Of a DNA stretch of 64,000 bases, positions 22,101 through 34,607 are shown in pieces. The stretch's first letter is position 1. Each line of letters starts with the position of its first letter. The notes under the pieces are model-generated. The model saw nothing but the letters and a program-made list of their open reading frames with translations. It did not search any database and was not told the DNA's origin. The position numbers were made by a program, and so were the translations under genes. Origin of the DNA: Phanerodontia chrysosporium (lineage: Eukaryota > Basidiomycota > Agaricomycetes > Polyporales > Phanerochaetaceae); assembly GCA_001910725.1 (NCBI GenBank), contig MJGA01000027.1, positions 310,001 through 374,000 of the forward strand, in the 5' to 3' direction.

Positions 22101-25100
22101 AGCCTCATCGGACCAGTCCATCCCGTCTCCTACTACATCCGGCTTGACCAGGCTCTTATGTTCACTCCTGAGCATGTGCCCGCGATCGCCGCATATGTGT
22201 CATACCCGTCGTACCCGGAAATGTCGCTGCTGGCTGTCAAGATTCTCACAGCTTTGTCGACACCTTCGACAGCCTCTCAACTGGCTGTCATCGTCGACCG
22301 AAGCAGTGATTCGCTACGCATCTTAGATGGCTTCCGCAGTATCCTTGACACAGACTCGCCACTCGACGTTGATGAAGCTGAAGAAGTGGCTGAGGAACGG
22401 GTGGGAGCTGGCGCACCCGACCTCTTCGATATCGACGACTCCCTGGACTCAGCCCTTAGGCAGGCGCTGCGACTCTCCGTACTTGACTTCTTCACGCAGA
22501 ACACGAGATCAGACCGGCCGTACCCTAACATCGCCCACTTCCTCCTCTTTGGCAGGGCCACCCCTGATGATCAGATTCAGGACCCGAACGCATTGGGCTC
22601 GCGGCGCGTCAGCATACACTCCCTGCTGGAGATCGTCAACAGCGGCGTTCCTCGGCTCAGGAGTAAGGGCAAGGGTCCACGCGTTGGTAGGATTGCTACC
22701 CAAGCACTCATGACAACCCTCCCTGCGTTCTCGGAACGTTGCTACATGGTTCTTTACCAGCTATGCAAACACCCTAGGACGTCCGAGTTCACCATGCGGT
22801 ACCTGCGATCTCGAGAAGACTTCTTCGCGCGGCATCTCGCCGCGTTGCCGTTCAGGGTGCCTGTCAGACTTCAAGAGCCGTATATCGAGATGCAGTACAA
22901 CGACGGTTCTCGAGTGGTCACCACAGTCCCTGCGCTCTGTGCCTTCCTCCGAGTTCGCTCGATTATCTTCGACTTGGTCGCCCTGGAACTGCACGTCCTG
23001 ACGAACAGGGGTCATCTCAAGGCATCGATGGAACTTCTCGAACTGCTGTACGGGAACGAAGAGGACATCGCAGGTATTGATGCGACGAACTGGGAGGACG
23101 AGATCTTCAAGCCCTTCCACGAGGTCGGCCAGTCGCACATACCGGTCATCGAGTTCTTGCAGTCGCTAGACTTTGACTGGTCCGATAGCCTGGCCGTGGA
23201 CCCAGTCAACCTGGAGTTTTTCGGCAACCTCAACCTCGGCGCTTGCCTCAGGCTCGACGCCTCAGGTTGCGAGGTTGTGGACAGGGATGCTCTCGTGTCT
23301 CTCCTCACTGCTGCCAGGCGCGCCCTTCATGCGCAGGGACGGGTGCTGACACAAACGCACCTGCAGCAAGTCGATGCGGAAATGACCTACATTCTCGAGA
23401 GCTGTGCCATTGAGAACCATCGCCGCAAGGTCCTCCACTCGACGGCTGGCTGCTACGAATCCTGGAGAAGGTTACTCGACATGACGCTGACAAAGTGTTT
23501 CGACCGGATCCCCCAAGATCGTCGTGAAGGTCTGCTCTTCGACCTGCTCCACGTGCTTCCATCCATCCTTCGCTCGCCGAACACGCCTGAGGCCACGACA
23601 GGGGTTCTGGCCGAGGCGATCCTGTCCACGATCACGAAGCTGCGCGAAGATAAGCTCCTGCAATCCCTGATTCAACCAGGTGGCCCGTCCGACAGCGGTT
23701 CATTGCCGGCGGAACGGCTGTTCTCGCTGTTGCAAAGTCTGCTTGACTGCATCATCGAGGCAAACAGGCATGAATTGGTTCGGGGTAATCTCTATGCCTC
23801 GGTCGTCAATTACGTCCACTTGATCACCGATGCTAGGCCCGGCGAAGGCGCTGTACTCCCGTCGAGTCTGTCAAAGACGCAGTCTGGGTGGTCGGAGGAT
23901 CTGTCGAGAAGCCGCACAGGACATCATAGGGATCCATCGCAACTATCAGAGAACGCCTCGTCGCTTATGGTTGGCAGCCTGAGCATCATCAGCCCGTCAT
24001 GGAGGGCCTTGTGTCCCTCGTCTCACGAGATGCCATTGACGGCACGGATGTGTGGAAGACGGTCGCATTCATGCTCCTTGACTCCCTGGTCCGTTTGTCA
24101 CAATTCGAGCGCCAACCCGCTGTGATTGCTGCGATGTCTCGCTCTGGCTTCACTCGTGGCTTCGTCTCGGGCATCAAGGAGAGCGACTTGCAGTTGCAGG
24201 CCGTCCTGAAACCTGATCCAGGTATGTAGCCCATTCACAGAGTCAGGCTTCCCCGGCTCACTCTATCTCCAGATGAGCTCAATCCACTCTATGTTTACGA
24301 GGCGCGGATGTCGCTCTTGGTACGCATGGCGCAAACCCGGGCTGGCGCGGAGCGCTTGTTGGAGAACCGTCTCATCCCGATTCTTGCTGATTGTGATTAC
24401 ATCGACTCAAGGCCAGAGACAGACCAGGCTTTCCTCGGTGAGCAGCATAGGATGATTAACTGTGCACAGCTAACTGTGATATGTCGTAGATCGGGATAGC
24501 TTCCTTCCGTCAGCTATCCAACGGTACCACCAGCTCTTCGTCCCTGCTCTGCAAGTCGTCACTGGTGTGCTTGCCACGCTAGGATCGAAGCACTCCACGG
24601 CCGTTGGGCAGGCGATCGAATTTTTGCGAGCGCACCGTGACACCGCAATCTTGTTGCTCAAGAGTGAGCCCGATGAGCTGTCGCTATCGACCGTCGAAGA
24701 GATGCGGTTATTCGTCGCGCTCTGCACACATGTCCTACCAGCAGTTCCGAAGACGGATGTCATCTCGACGAGCGGGTATGGTGGGCTCCATGCGGCGATC
24801 TTGGGCCTCGCGGCGCGGACTCTAGGTAGCCGTCGATGGACAGAGGCCATCAAGCCTGCGACGGAGGAAGAGGCTATGGAGGCTTCTGTTCGAGCAGCTA
24901 GTAAGCTGACCCTTCCGCGGTTTTATTGTACCCTCGCTCACAACCATACGACTGAAGTGTACGGGAAGAGCAAGTTCCAAGTCAAGGTTCGCACCGAGGA
25001 ACTGTTCCTCCGCAAAGCTCTTGCATCATATCTTGGGACTGCGAGCGACTTCACAGGTATGACGTTCGAGGTTCAGAGAATTCGCTGATGACTGATAACA

Positions 25101-25874
25101 TTTTGCCAGAGCACGATCTCACTCCCGTATTCTCGCCTGTTATCAATGTCTCAAGACAAGATGAATCGTCATCGCGCTTTATGGCGACAGTACCGTCGCT
25201 TGGCGATGCAATCGAAGCTCTCAACCATGTACACGATGACCTCGCACAAGCGTTGAAGCAGTTTGCGGACTGTTCCGCCGAGTTAGCTTCGAGAGACCGT
25301 GCGCTCGCTAACGTGCCGGAGGTTCGTAACTGTTGAGCTAGCCGTATGCCCGCGTGACTTACTCCGTTCCTTCCAGATGCTCGACGTCCCAGACACAATC
25401 GACTACGATAGCCTCAGCACAGCACAACGGCAAGCACTGGTCGAAAATGAGCTGCGGAAATGGCAGAATGACGCCCGATCACGAGCACAGTCCCTGTTCC
25501 GTAAGAATCAATAGTCTCGACGTATGTCTGGTACGCTAAATGCCGTCATAGACTCTATGGAGATGCTTCTGCTCCTGATATGGCGACATCTCGCGGTCTA
25601 CGTGGCTGAAGGCTCTGCAGGGGCATCAAGCATGCAGAATTTTGGCTCGTCAATGCGGGTAGCGTCGACCTTCGATCCCGATACGTTCCGCCAAGACGTT
25701 TCACGGCGACTTGTCCCACTCGTGCATCGGCTGAGCACCTTGGCGAAGGAAGCTCTGAGCCTTGGATGGGCGCAACACGAACGCTACCTGGACATCATGG
25801 TGCGGCGGCTCAAGGACACCGCCGGGCTGCACGATCCACCAGAACAAGGGACCGATGAAAATATGGAGCGGTAG
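19175..25874 (+). CDS. NUP192: Inner-ring nucleoporin Nup192 (Nup205 homologue)
   Basis: Large alpha-helical scaffold protein of the nuclear pore inner ring. The N-terminus has the family block L-Y-D-V-G-P-R-N-P-Q-E-Q-R-E-V-E, which continues across an intron (about 19348-19400) as V-N-G-R-S-I-A-V-N. The long central exons (about 19.9-24.2 kb) carry M-L-Y-S-L-I-G-L-L-Y-S, N-R-H-E-L-V-R-G-N-L-Y and D-G-T-D-V-W-K-T-V-A. Five short 3' introns (about 24225-24273, 24438-24489, 25057-25109, 25323-25377 and 25500-25551) lead to the TAG at 25872-25874. About 2,100 codons, in range for basidiomycete Nup192. Frame slips of one missing base occur near 20660, 21470, 21539-21542 (TTTT) and 21571, and several lie in 23850-23985. 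The three at 21.5 kb cancel out, so an ORF finder reads straight through a wrong-frame stretch. Confidence 0.9.
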
Positions 25875-26160
25875 CGAGGGCCTCTATAGGCTGTGTACGC
25901 TAGGTGTATGTACTCAAAACTCTTGCTATGTTATTCTGGCACACGAATGCACTCCCTAAGTTATGCTACAACATCGATCGACTAACCCATTGATGTGAAT
26001 CTGCTGCATATGCTATGGGTATGAGTGCCATCGAATTCAAGATGTTGAACCTCGCTTGGTTTATATGCAGTGGAGCGATGTGAGTCTTGTGGTTTATTAC
26101 TACAGAGTCATGTAATTTACTGGTCCCCGTTAGATGACAGATGCGACTATACCGCCCTTC

Positions 26161-28355
26161 TCACACCACCTGTGTGTCTACCCTCACCGAGTCTTTCTTA
26201 TAATCTACGGTAGTGTCGCTCACGCTCGGCGTGTCCTCTGTGATCGTCGGCACCGGGCCCGTGAACCAGTGGACGCCGCCGTACACAGGGAAGTAGTACC
26301 ACACGAGGCTGAGGAAGAGCGTGCCGAAGAGGACGACGACGGTGTAGTTCATGTCCTGCGTGTCGGTACTCGGCGTCGTCGGGAAGAGGAAGACGATGCT
26401 CATGAAGAGCATCCAGAGCACGCTCGTCGCCGCGACCGGCGCGCTGAACACGCCGAGCGAGAACGGGCCGGCTTGAACGTGTTCTGCCCGAGGTAGCGCG
26501 CGGCGATGGGGACGCTGGCGGGCGTCTGTCAGTGGCTCGGCTGTAGGCGCAGACGGCGCGGGCACTCACCCATACGCAATGTACAGCGCAACGATGGAGA
26601 GCGAGAAGATCGCGTTGATGGCCTGCTCGCCGGCGAAGACGAGGAGGCCGAGGAGGACCGCGAAACCGCACGTGAACCAGACGGTGTTGACGGGTGTGCC
26701 CGTGAAGGCGTTCATGCGGTAGAGCCAACCCGAGAACGGGAGCGCGCCGTCCCGCGCGAAGGCGAAGGACTGGCGCGACGCGGCGAGCACCATGCTCGAG
26801 CCCATCATGTACTGCACGACGACGATGATGGCCCACACGGCGAGCGCGCCCTTCTGGCCAAAGCTGTTGAAGAAGATCTGCGCCATCGGCTGTGCGCTCG
26901 CGGAGATACCCTCGATGTCGGTGCCCATGCAGAAGGCGAGCGAGACGTTGATGGCTGAGGCAATGGTAAGCAGGCGAAGCACACGTGAGAGGAGTGAACA
27001 CACCCCAACCGAGGATACCCGCAATACCAATGGCGCCGACAATGGCCCACGGGACAGCAGTCGCCGCGTTCGAAGCTTCCTCACTGATGTGGACGCTCGA
27101 GTCAAAGGAGCCTAGGGAATAATGCTTCAGTCTCTGTACAAAGGAATTAAATCGACCACGCCTTACAGATTGTCCAGAGAGGAGCGATGAAGCTCATGAT
27201 GAACGCAAAGCCGTTGGGCCAGCCATTCACTATCGGGATGTCAGTAAAGATCACTGATACGCCTTATAGTGCACGCACAGTTCGTGAAGTTGCCCAGAGC
27301 GAAGCTTGCTGTGTTGCGGTACTCTTTAGGTGTGGCGGCAGGAAGGGCAATGATGACGGCGAGGCAAAGGCTAGAAAATGCATCATTGTCAGGTACCGTA
27401 CGAGTAGGTCGACACGCGATGAGCTTACAGGACATTCAGCGCGACGTACACGCTCTGCAAGCGCGCCAGAATACGTGTGCCAAGACAGCATATAACTGCG
27501 TGAGAGAAGACTATCCCGGCATATACACCGCTATTTCGTCAGGTTAAAGTCAGCAAAGCCCTCGCAAGCGCAAAGCGGCGTTTACTGACAATATCTGCGC
27601 GTTGGTCGGCGAGAACGATTGGTCCTTCGAGCCGATTGTCGCTGCCGCCATGACTTGCACCGCACAACCCCAGTCGATAGAGGCGATTGAAGCTATCGAG
27701 CCGATGGTGTTCGCGTCTAAATACATCGCATACATGAGCAGTATTCATGGACAGGCAAGCGGGTACTAACATCCGACAATCCATGCGAGCAAATTCCGCC
27801 AACGTGGTGAGGATAGTGAGTGTGTCCAGAAGTAGAGCTGAGCACGAGGTGTCAGGAACATTTGCAATTGGATATGATCTAGGAAAGCCGGTACATACGC
27901 CGCCGGAGGTGGGAGCCGCCGAGCCGAGTTCGGCCATGGACATGCCCACGAAGAGGATGAAGATGCTTGCGACTGCCCACTGCGACTATGAGCATAGGTG
28001 CATGTCGAAGAAGGAGCGGTACGTACACCCCAGACCATGGCTGCAGGCCCTCCATTCGGGACAGAGTAGAACAACACAGAGCTGTGCGGGAAAGCATGAG
28101 CGGCGCCGAGACATGTGGTCACGATGCTGGACGTACGCGATCGAAGGTAGGAGGCCGATAATGCTGAACGCTATCCCGAATGTCTGCGCACGTTCAGGGC
28201 ACGTAGAGGGCTCGAAGACGACACGAGACTCACCTCGAGCCCAGTGAATTCTCTCCGGAACTCCTGCTGTATCCCAAGCTTGCGAGGAGGTCCTCGTCGG
28301 CCCGCGCAGAGGCCTCTGCGCGGCTCTCCACGGCTTGCAGACTCAAATTTTGCAT
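26161..28355 (-). CDS. APC-superfamily amino-acid/GABA/choline permease
   Basis: Plasma- or vacuolar-membrane transporter of the fungal Uga4/Hnm1-like group with about 12 membrane helices. The ATG at 28355 begins a cytosolic N-terminus rich in Ala/Glu ending E-F-R-R-E-F-T-G-L-E. After an intron the hallmark T-F-G-I-A-F-S-I-I-G-L begins, then P-N-G-G-P-A-A-M-V-W-G and G-M-S-M-A-E-L-G-S-A-A-P-T-S-G-G, the signature of this family. Later exons give W-P-N-G-F-A-F, M-G-T-D-I-E-G-I and I-F-S-L-S-I-V-A-L-Y-I-A-Y-G. The last helices end near V-Y-G-G-V-H-W-F-T-G-P-V-P-T-I. About ten exons are separated by introns near 50 nt. A one-base loss at 26465-26467 (GGG) breaks the frame before P-F-S-L-G-V-F. 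Substrate cannot be told from sequence. Confidence 0.88.
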
Positions 28356-29304
28356 CTTGTGTTCGTCGTGGTGCGTCGTCAAGGTGGGGGCAGGACTGTC
28401 CTCGGGCGAGGTGGAGGTTCAGGGAGGATGGGCGGGTCAGAGAAGCAGGTGGATTCGTGGGGCCGTGGGGGTGACGTCCTGAGTATCCGCATGGGCTTCT
28501 CCCATCCTTTTAGCAGTCTTCTGAACATTGTGCCTCTGCGAGGCGCCTTGTCCCCCGTGCCTGCACGCCGTCAGACAGAGGGCCTCTTATCAAGGTAATC
28601 ATGCGGGTCTGGCTGTCGCGGGGCACCGCGCCTCCTGTGGGTGGAGATAACGTCTGGATATAAGATGGAGCAGTGCGCTCGTGACTTATCTGGCATGAAG
28701 AAGGGGACAACTCACATCGCAGCGCTACGAGAGAAGATGATAGCGGTCGTGTGAAGCTTTGCTGATGCATGGAGCATGCAAAATTTCATTGCACGCCCTC
28801 GCATCTCGGTCACCTAGAAGTTTTCGCTGTCAGCTTACACAGTGCTGGGTTAAAAACGACCTACGTAGACAAACGTCGTAAGCTGCAGCCAGCACCACTG
28901 CAGCGTGATGTGCGTGAACATGGGATATCGGCCAGTCAAGAAAGGACAATTGCGAGCGCCCAATGTTTGACTTTAGACGCTATCAGCTTCTTTTTCGTCC
29001 TTGCCATGATCTCTACGCCCGGTCAAATATAGCCAACCGGCCTGCGTGAGCAAGCTATAATCTCCGTCGACGCAAAGGTTGTGGGACCTGCCAGTGGAAG
29101 GAGTGAAATACTTGCGCGCACCGACCCGAACCTGCCTAAAAAGGCATATCTCAGATCAAACTGTTGCGAACTGTCCGGCGAGTGGCGACGAGCCTCAAAT
29201 ACTGCGCGGGGCACTTGACGACGGGCTTTACCGCGTTTCTCTTTCTCCTCTCACCAACGTTTCTTTTCGCTAACCTCTGGCAGGCCCCCGTTCTTCTTTC
29301 TACG
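28356..29304. other. Divergent intergenic region
   Basis: Between the permease start codon (28355, - strand) and the small secreted protein (29305, + strand). It should hold both promoters. No coding frame or RNA gene was recognised. Confidence 0.5.
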
Positions 29305-29998
29305 ATGCAGCTCTTTGCGATCTTCGCCGCCCTCTGCGTGCTGCTCGCTGGCCGAGGTGCGCCGCCTCTCCGCTGATTCCGGGGCTGGAAGAACTCACCC
29401 GCGGGACCCGGGCTTATCTTTCTAGCCCTCGCCTTCAGCATCTCCGTCGCTGGGGTCGGCAACCTCACTGCGACCGAGTTCCTGACTATCTCGGATAGCG
29501 CGCTTCAGACCGCCGTACGTCCTATCGCACCCCTCGCTAGTGCATTCCTTAAGTGAGACTCTCGATTGGCACAGTGCAATGACACATGTGGCGACGCGCG
29601 TAGCGCGGTAGCCACCTGCGGAGACGACGGCGTCTGCCTCTGCAACAATGCGACCGCGACTGCGATCTTCAACTGCGAGCAGTGCATGTTCTGGACACTC
29701 ATCGCAGAGCACCGCGCGATGCCAGAACCGCTCGCGGGCAGTCAGCCCGCGCTCACTGGTACGTTTGTCTCCGAAGTTCGCTCACGTTGTAGAGCTAATG
29801 TACGGCGCAGCGTATGCCACAGCGTGCGCGGCCAACGGGACGAACGTCAATGTCCCCGCGAACCTGACTAAGCTCGTGCTGCCTCCCGGTTGGAATGGGC
29901 CTGAAGAGTTTGTGCTCTCACCTGGAACAACGGCGGTCACCTTGATCGCTGCTCTGCTGCTCGGAGGAGGCGCTATCGCGGTTGCCAACTCCATGTAG
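29305..29998 (+). CDS. Small secreted cysteine-rich protein, CFEM-like, with a hydrophobic C-terminus
   Basis: Four exons join in phase. Exon 1 (29305 to about 29355) gives a signal peptide, M-Q-L-F-A-I-F-A-A-L-C-V-L-L-A. The intron ends at ..tttctag near 29422. Exon 2 ends L-Q-T-A. Exon 3 starts C-N-D-T-C after 29571 and exon 4 starts near 29795. The cysteine pattern is C-x3-C-x9-C-x5-C-x-C-x11-C-x2-C with an aspartate pair before the C-x-C, close to fungal CFEM domains, although the spacing is not the full consensus. N-glycosylation sites (N-G-T, N-L-T) follow. The end is a hydrophobic helix (A-L-L-L-G-G-G-A-I-A-V-A) stopping at TAG 29996-29998, as in GPI- or membrane-anchored wall proteins. 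About 165 residues. It probably acts at the cell surface; function unknown. Confidence 0.75.
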
Positions 29999-30975
29999 GA
30001 ACGTGGTGATTTATCCTCAGTAGTGAGGATGGCGGTGCCTGGGTTTGTCAAAGTGCCCGCGTCTAGATGAGTGTTGCCTTGCTTCAATATCTATGCGCGT
30101 TCAAGCGTCAGTAGATCGCTCGTAAGACTTCCGGGTTTGACGACTCGGACTGACGGCTTTGCGAAGTCGCTATTTACCCTCTAAGCTTTCTCAGCTTCTA
30201 GGTTCCGTCTGCCACACGCCTTGCTAACCGTGCCTGCCAGTGAATAGCCCGTGTTTGTATGTGTGTTTAGCCTGGTACGCAGGTCCGCGTGCAGCATCGT
30301 GCTATTGACACAACTGGAGAATAGCCTTCTGAGACGTTATTCAAGTCTGTGAGAGACCCAGCCCAATAAAAACAAAACACATGCTACTTCCCAGCGTAAT
30401 AAATGGCTATTTTCCCTGTCTGTCCTCAGCGATTGCGAACGCCGGCCTCGTGGCGCTTTGATAGGCGCGCAGGAAGAAATTGCACCGAAATTGGGCGGTT
30501 AATTCGTGCTTGCAACATCCATCGTCTTCACGGTTACAGGCTTGTCTACTCGCGAACGAAGTCGCGCAGACCTCTAGGTTTAATACAGGCTGTTGCTTTC
30601 GTTGTGCTCTCACCTCGACTTCTGCGCAGCGCACGACTCGTGAACTGTTCTCGCTGGCTGTTTGCCGTCGGCCCGGTGGGCTGTCCCAACAACATGGACG
30701 GCCGGAGCAGGCTTCTGGTGGGGTGCGGCGCCCTCCGCGATGCGACATCGCCCTCGCGACCAGCTGGTCCGTCTTCCGGTGGCGGACGTCATATGCGACC
30801 TCTGGCAGAACGCACACCCTGCTTCTCTCGGTCTTGGCTCTAAGTGGGGTGGGCTCCCACGTTGTTATGAGAGTCGGCCTATATATCCTAGCCTCCGTTA
30901 CGCTTTGCAGTCTCATTCTCGCCCTCATTAGCCTGCCTACACTCGTTTAGTCTCTCTTTAGCCCCCTAGCCAACG
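29999..30975. other. Intergenic region between two + strand secreted-protein genes
   Basis: Contains the 3' end of the CFEM-like gene and the promoter of the next. A pyrimidine-rich stretch lies just before 30976. Open frames here (for example 30403-30843 + and 30407-30928 -) overlap on both strands and show no domains. Confidence 0.5.
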
Positions 30976-31692
30976 ATGCTTGCACCTATTGCCCTGCTCT
31001 CCCTCGCCGCCGTGGCCTCTGCTGCCCCCGCCGCACCCGCGACGCCATCTGTCGACCCATGTGCCGGTCTTGGCTCCAGCGCGTTCGCAACTGCGAACAA
31101 CTTCTCGCTCGCGGCGTTCACCACGTCCATCCCGAGCGCGAACAGCACCGGCATCCCGCTTGTCCTTGGACCGGTGGATGTCGTCGAAGGCTTCGAGTTC
31201 AAGGCCCTCTCGGTGCGTTAATGAGCTGACGGCCTTACCGCCCATGCTGACACTGGCGGCAATGTTGCGTACAGACCATCGCATCGTTCCCGTATGATCA
31301 GTGGCACACCATGTCCCTCGACAAGGGCGCGCTGACCGTGCACGCGGACGACGCGCCCGACGCGCAGGCGATGGACATCACCTCCGGAAAGGCGCTTAGC
31401 TTCGTTGCCCCACCTAAGGGTGCCGCCCCGCAGGCATTCTGCGCTGTCGTACGTCTGCCCGTACTTGGCCTAGAGTCTACCTTCTGACGTATCGCAGGCG
31501 GACACCGACCCCGCGCACGGCGGCCTCCCGCAGCTCGCGGTCAACGGTGACACGAAGTCGTTCTCGCTTTGCCCGGAAACGACTGCGCCTGGCGCACTCG
31601 TGAACATCGTCTACAAGCCTTCCGTAGACGCGAAGGACTACGTCTTCGACCAGTGCACACCCGTGCTCCTCAACCTCGTCGGCCTCGACTAA
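30976..31692 (+). CDS. Secreted protein of about 201 residues, unknown function
   Basis: Three exons (30976-31212, 31275-31448, 31498-31692), both introns GT-AG and in phase 0, give 201 residues. The start is a clear signal peptide (M-L-A-P-I-A-L-L-S-L-A-A-V-A-S-A) followed by an Ala/Pro-rich stretch. Four cysteines are in the mature part: one near the N-terminus (D-P-C-A-G-L), one at A-F-C-A-V, one at S-L-C-P-E and one near the end (D-Q-C-T-P). They are compatible with two disulfides. It ends L-N-L-V-G-L-D. No catalytic motif was seen and no frame defect. It resembles the many small secreted proteins of wood-decay and plant-associated basidiomycetes; effector or wall roles are only possibilities. 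Confidence 0.8.
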
Positions 31693-31882
31693 ATACCCCG
31701 GCAGTCGATGCGCCAAGATATCCCTCTTCCACCTAATCATCATTCAGGAAATCATACCTCATGCCCCACATGTATAGTTTATTATGGTGCTCTGATGAAT
31801 AATGGTTTCCTTCGTACACTACCTAACAGAGTGCCGCTCGACACTCGTCACCAACTGCTACCAGCGCTAATCAAGTTGAACC

Positions 31883-32639
31883 ATGACCACTATCCGCGAC
31901 ATCGACGCTTCCCTACAGCAGTTCCTCAACGATGCTGAGGTCTGGGGCGGAATGACTTCGTGAGCAAGCTTGCACTTTGTGGGAATGCATGTTTCACGGA
32001 ACTTCCTAGCAGCCTTGCTGAGGTGAATGCCACATCTCCGGATGCCTCCGCCCGGGCGGATCGTTACGTCGACATCGTCGATGCCATGCTCACGCGGCTT
32101 TCGAAGGGCGCCTCGGAGGATCAGAGTAGTGCTGGCTGCTGAGCGCAACAAGGACGTAAGGATCAACAGACTCCCGGGAGATGCCCTACACACGACATCA
32201 CGTACTACACCACACCCTGCGCGATCGCAAGCTCTGCTATATACGCTGGGCGCGGTATCACGGCTTCTGCTCGGCGTCCGCCCCCGTTCGTTCTTTCGTG
32301 TACGTGATCCTCCTAGCGCAGAAGCGCCTCGCTGATCCTGGACTATGGAACGATACAAACATAATCGATCTCTTCAAAACAATGGCCGAAGCGCGGGCGA
32401 GCGGGGTGCCACTTGGTGGTTTACTGCCATCTGCCGCACCTGAGTTTCAGGAAGGTCCCACAGCGCGCACTTGGATCTCTCCTTTCGAGGATGCACCAGC
32501 TGAATCTATATCCCTTGTCTGGTACTTTGAAATGGACGGTGTCTCAATCTTCCTGCCAGCTACCTGTCTGCTAGTTCCAGGCGTCAGATCTTTCGACGCT
32601 AATCGAGCCCGGGCGCTTGTAGGCGTGATCACTCTGACC
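31883..32639 (+). pseudogene. F-box family relic (copy A), truncated
   Basis: Begins at 31883 with the family leader exon (M-T-T-I-R-D-I-D-A-S-L), a GT-AG intron (about 31961-32009, phase 2) and the usual pre-F-box helix (R-Y-V-D-I-V-D-A-M-L). It reaches the F-box entry (I-N-R-L-P-G-D-A-L) only after a one-base frame change. Most of the F-box is then lost. A piece matching the end of the F-box region reappears near 32340 (D-P-G-L-W-N-D-T-N-I) with a short stretch after it, and the sequence runs into the start codon of copy B at 32640. The loss of most of the repeat region, rather than frame slips alone, is the reason for calling it a relic. Confidence 0.65.
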
Positions 32640-34477
32640 ATGACCACCATCCAAGACATTGAAGACTCCCTCATGACTGTTCTTGCCACCACGGATGTAT
32701 GGGACGATAACCTTGTGTATGTGTCCACGCGCTATGAGCATGCTACGCCCTCACGAGACGATCCCTCAGCGACATCCCAGATACAGCGTACGCCACTCCT
32801 TCAGACGAAATCTTGAATCATTGCGATTCCCGGATCGAGTCGGTCAACGGCATGCTCGGGATGTTATCTTTCTGCACGCGAAATCTCGAACGCATCCGCG
32901 CCCGGCTCGGGGTACGGCGCAACACACAGGCAAAGATCAATGCGCTCCCTGAGGAGGTGTTGCGCATGATCTTTCATTGCTGTACGCGGGATTGTTGCCA
33001 GTCTCTAGGGGCATATGTGCCTCACCCCGCCTTTATCTTATCTTGGACGTGCTCTTACTGGCGTAAAATATGCCTCGACGATCGTCTACTATGGAACCAC
33101 ATCGCCTTCAACACTGCTTCCCGGACTGTCGCAGAGGAGCTGCTCAGGCGATCAAAAGAATACCCTCTCGCTGTCAATTGCTGTATTGCCTCGCTGCCTA
33201 ACATGTGGCATATCGCGACCTCGCGCTCCAGCTTCTTCCTGCGGTCATGACCCGAGTCAAAGAGCTCTCCCTCGACACTGGATCAGATGATGTAACCGCG
33301 TATGCTATCATGGACTCTCCGGCGCCGCTGTTGGAACGGTTCTCCTACGTCTCCATCGGTGAACTCTACATTGACGGGCCATTGTTCTCTGGATTGGCAG
33401 ACAGGCTGAGGCATCTGGCACTCGCAAACGTTCGGATGCCTTGGAATTCCAGCTTCTATCGCAACCTATCCAGTCTTTCTATACGTCATTTTGACAGCCA
33501 GTATACGCACCCAGAAGATATCGACATGTGCTGCATATTCCAGGGTTCACCGTTACTCGAAGAGCTGGAGCTCGTCGGTGATCGTTATCAACGTCTAGCT
33601 CTCCTTCGCCCATCCTGCCCCAGCATAACACTTACGCGACTGCGAATCATTGTTCTCCGGCTGCCATTGCGGGAAACCTACCATCTGCTGTCATCTATAC
33701 AAGCGCCGCGCACATCTGACCTGAGGATTGTCCTCACAGAGAGTATCCTCGATTCCGATGCTAGTCTTTTGGTGGACCTCTTCGATGCAGATGTCCTGCC
33801 TTACAGCGCATTGGATGATATGTACGAGCTTCGCTCACACATGACAGCTCTCAAACCATCGTTTATATCCGCCACTGGGAGGCCGGACAGTCCCGCGCGA
33901 GGGCGGCAGTTCAAGGTCGAGTGGTCGCACCACCTATGCACGGACGTCGAATCAGAGACATTCAGTTCGCCAGTTAGGACGTCGCGCTTTCGCGCATCCA
34001 GGGCTTAAGACAGTTCGAACACTATCGCTGTCCTCAGATTACAACATATTGGATCATCCTTTCGAAGTGCTCACACGTCTACCCGCCCTCGAGACCATCG
34101 ACGTCAACAGCGCCACGATCCATCCCTTCCTAAGGGAGTTCGCCGCTGCCCACGTCGATCGGGACTGTGCGCCCGTGACCGCACTGACGCTCCGTAGCTG
34201 CAGTGTTGCGGGCCCGCAAATTGACAGACTCGTGAACTGGTGCAATGCCCATCGCAGTCTGCGCAAGCTAGTGTTTGACCAGGCCTGGTTCTATGGCATC
34301 CAGTCTCCCAGTGATATTACAAGTTTGGTGCGTAGTTTCCAGAATAGGTTCTCTCACGTAGATATAGACTGGCAAGGTTGCGTGTTCAATGGCAAGCACG
34401 ATAAGTACCGGGTCCACTGCGATCCTGGTAGATTGCGATATACTGTAACAGATTCTCGGGGACAGGTCGTGTTTTGA
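32640..34477 (+). CDS. F-box/leucine-rich protein (copy B), full length with frame breaks
   Basis: Leader exon from 32640 (M-T-T-I-Q-D-I-E-D-S-L), intron from about 32715 (gtatgt) to 32769, then a coiled pre-F-box segment and the F-box (I-N-A-L-P-E-E-V-L-R-M-I-F, later P-H-P-A-F-I-L-S and L-L-W-N-H-I), about 32935-33110. Leucine-rich repeats follow (L-R-H-L-A-L-A-N-V, L-L-E-E-L-E-L-V-G) and a C-terminal unit (L-T-L-R-S-C-S-V-A-G, L-R-K-L-V-F-D-Q-A) ending at 34477. F-box proteins link substrates to SCF ubiquitin ligases through Skp1. The frame shifts near 33205 and about 33990; given the same slips in housekeeping genes nearby these may be sequencing errors. Substrate unknown. Confidence 0.72.
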
Positions 34478-34607
34478 TCTGGTCCTTTGCTTCCACATGA
34501 TGATATCAAGTTATGTACCATTAAGAATGACGATACAACCTTTATTGTCCAACTTTCTGTGAGGGAGCGAACGTAAGGCTAGGCGTCGATCGCGCCAGAC
34601 TCTGCAC

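Noticed and set aside
26161..31692. Secondary-metabolite or effector cluster around the permease and the two secreted proteins
   Set aside because: No polyketide, terpene or peptide synthase and no tailoring enzymes nearby; proximity alone is not enough.
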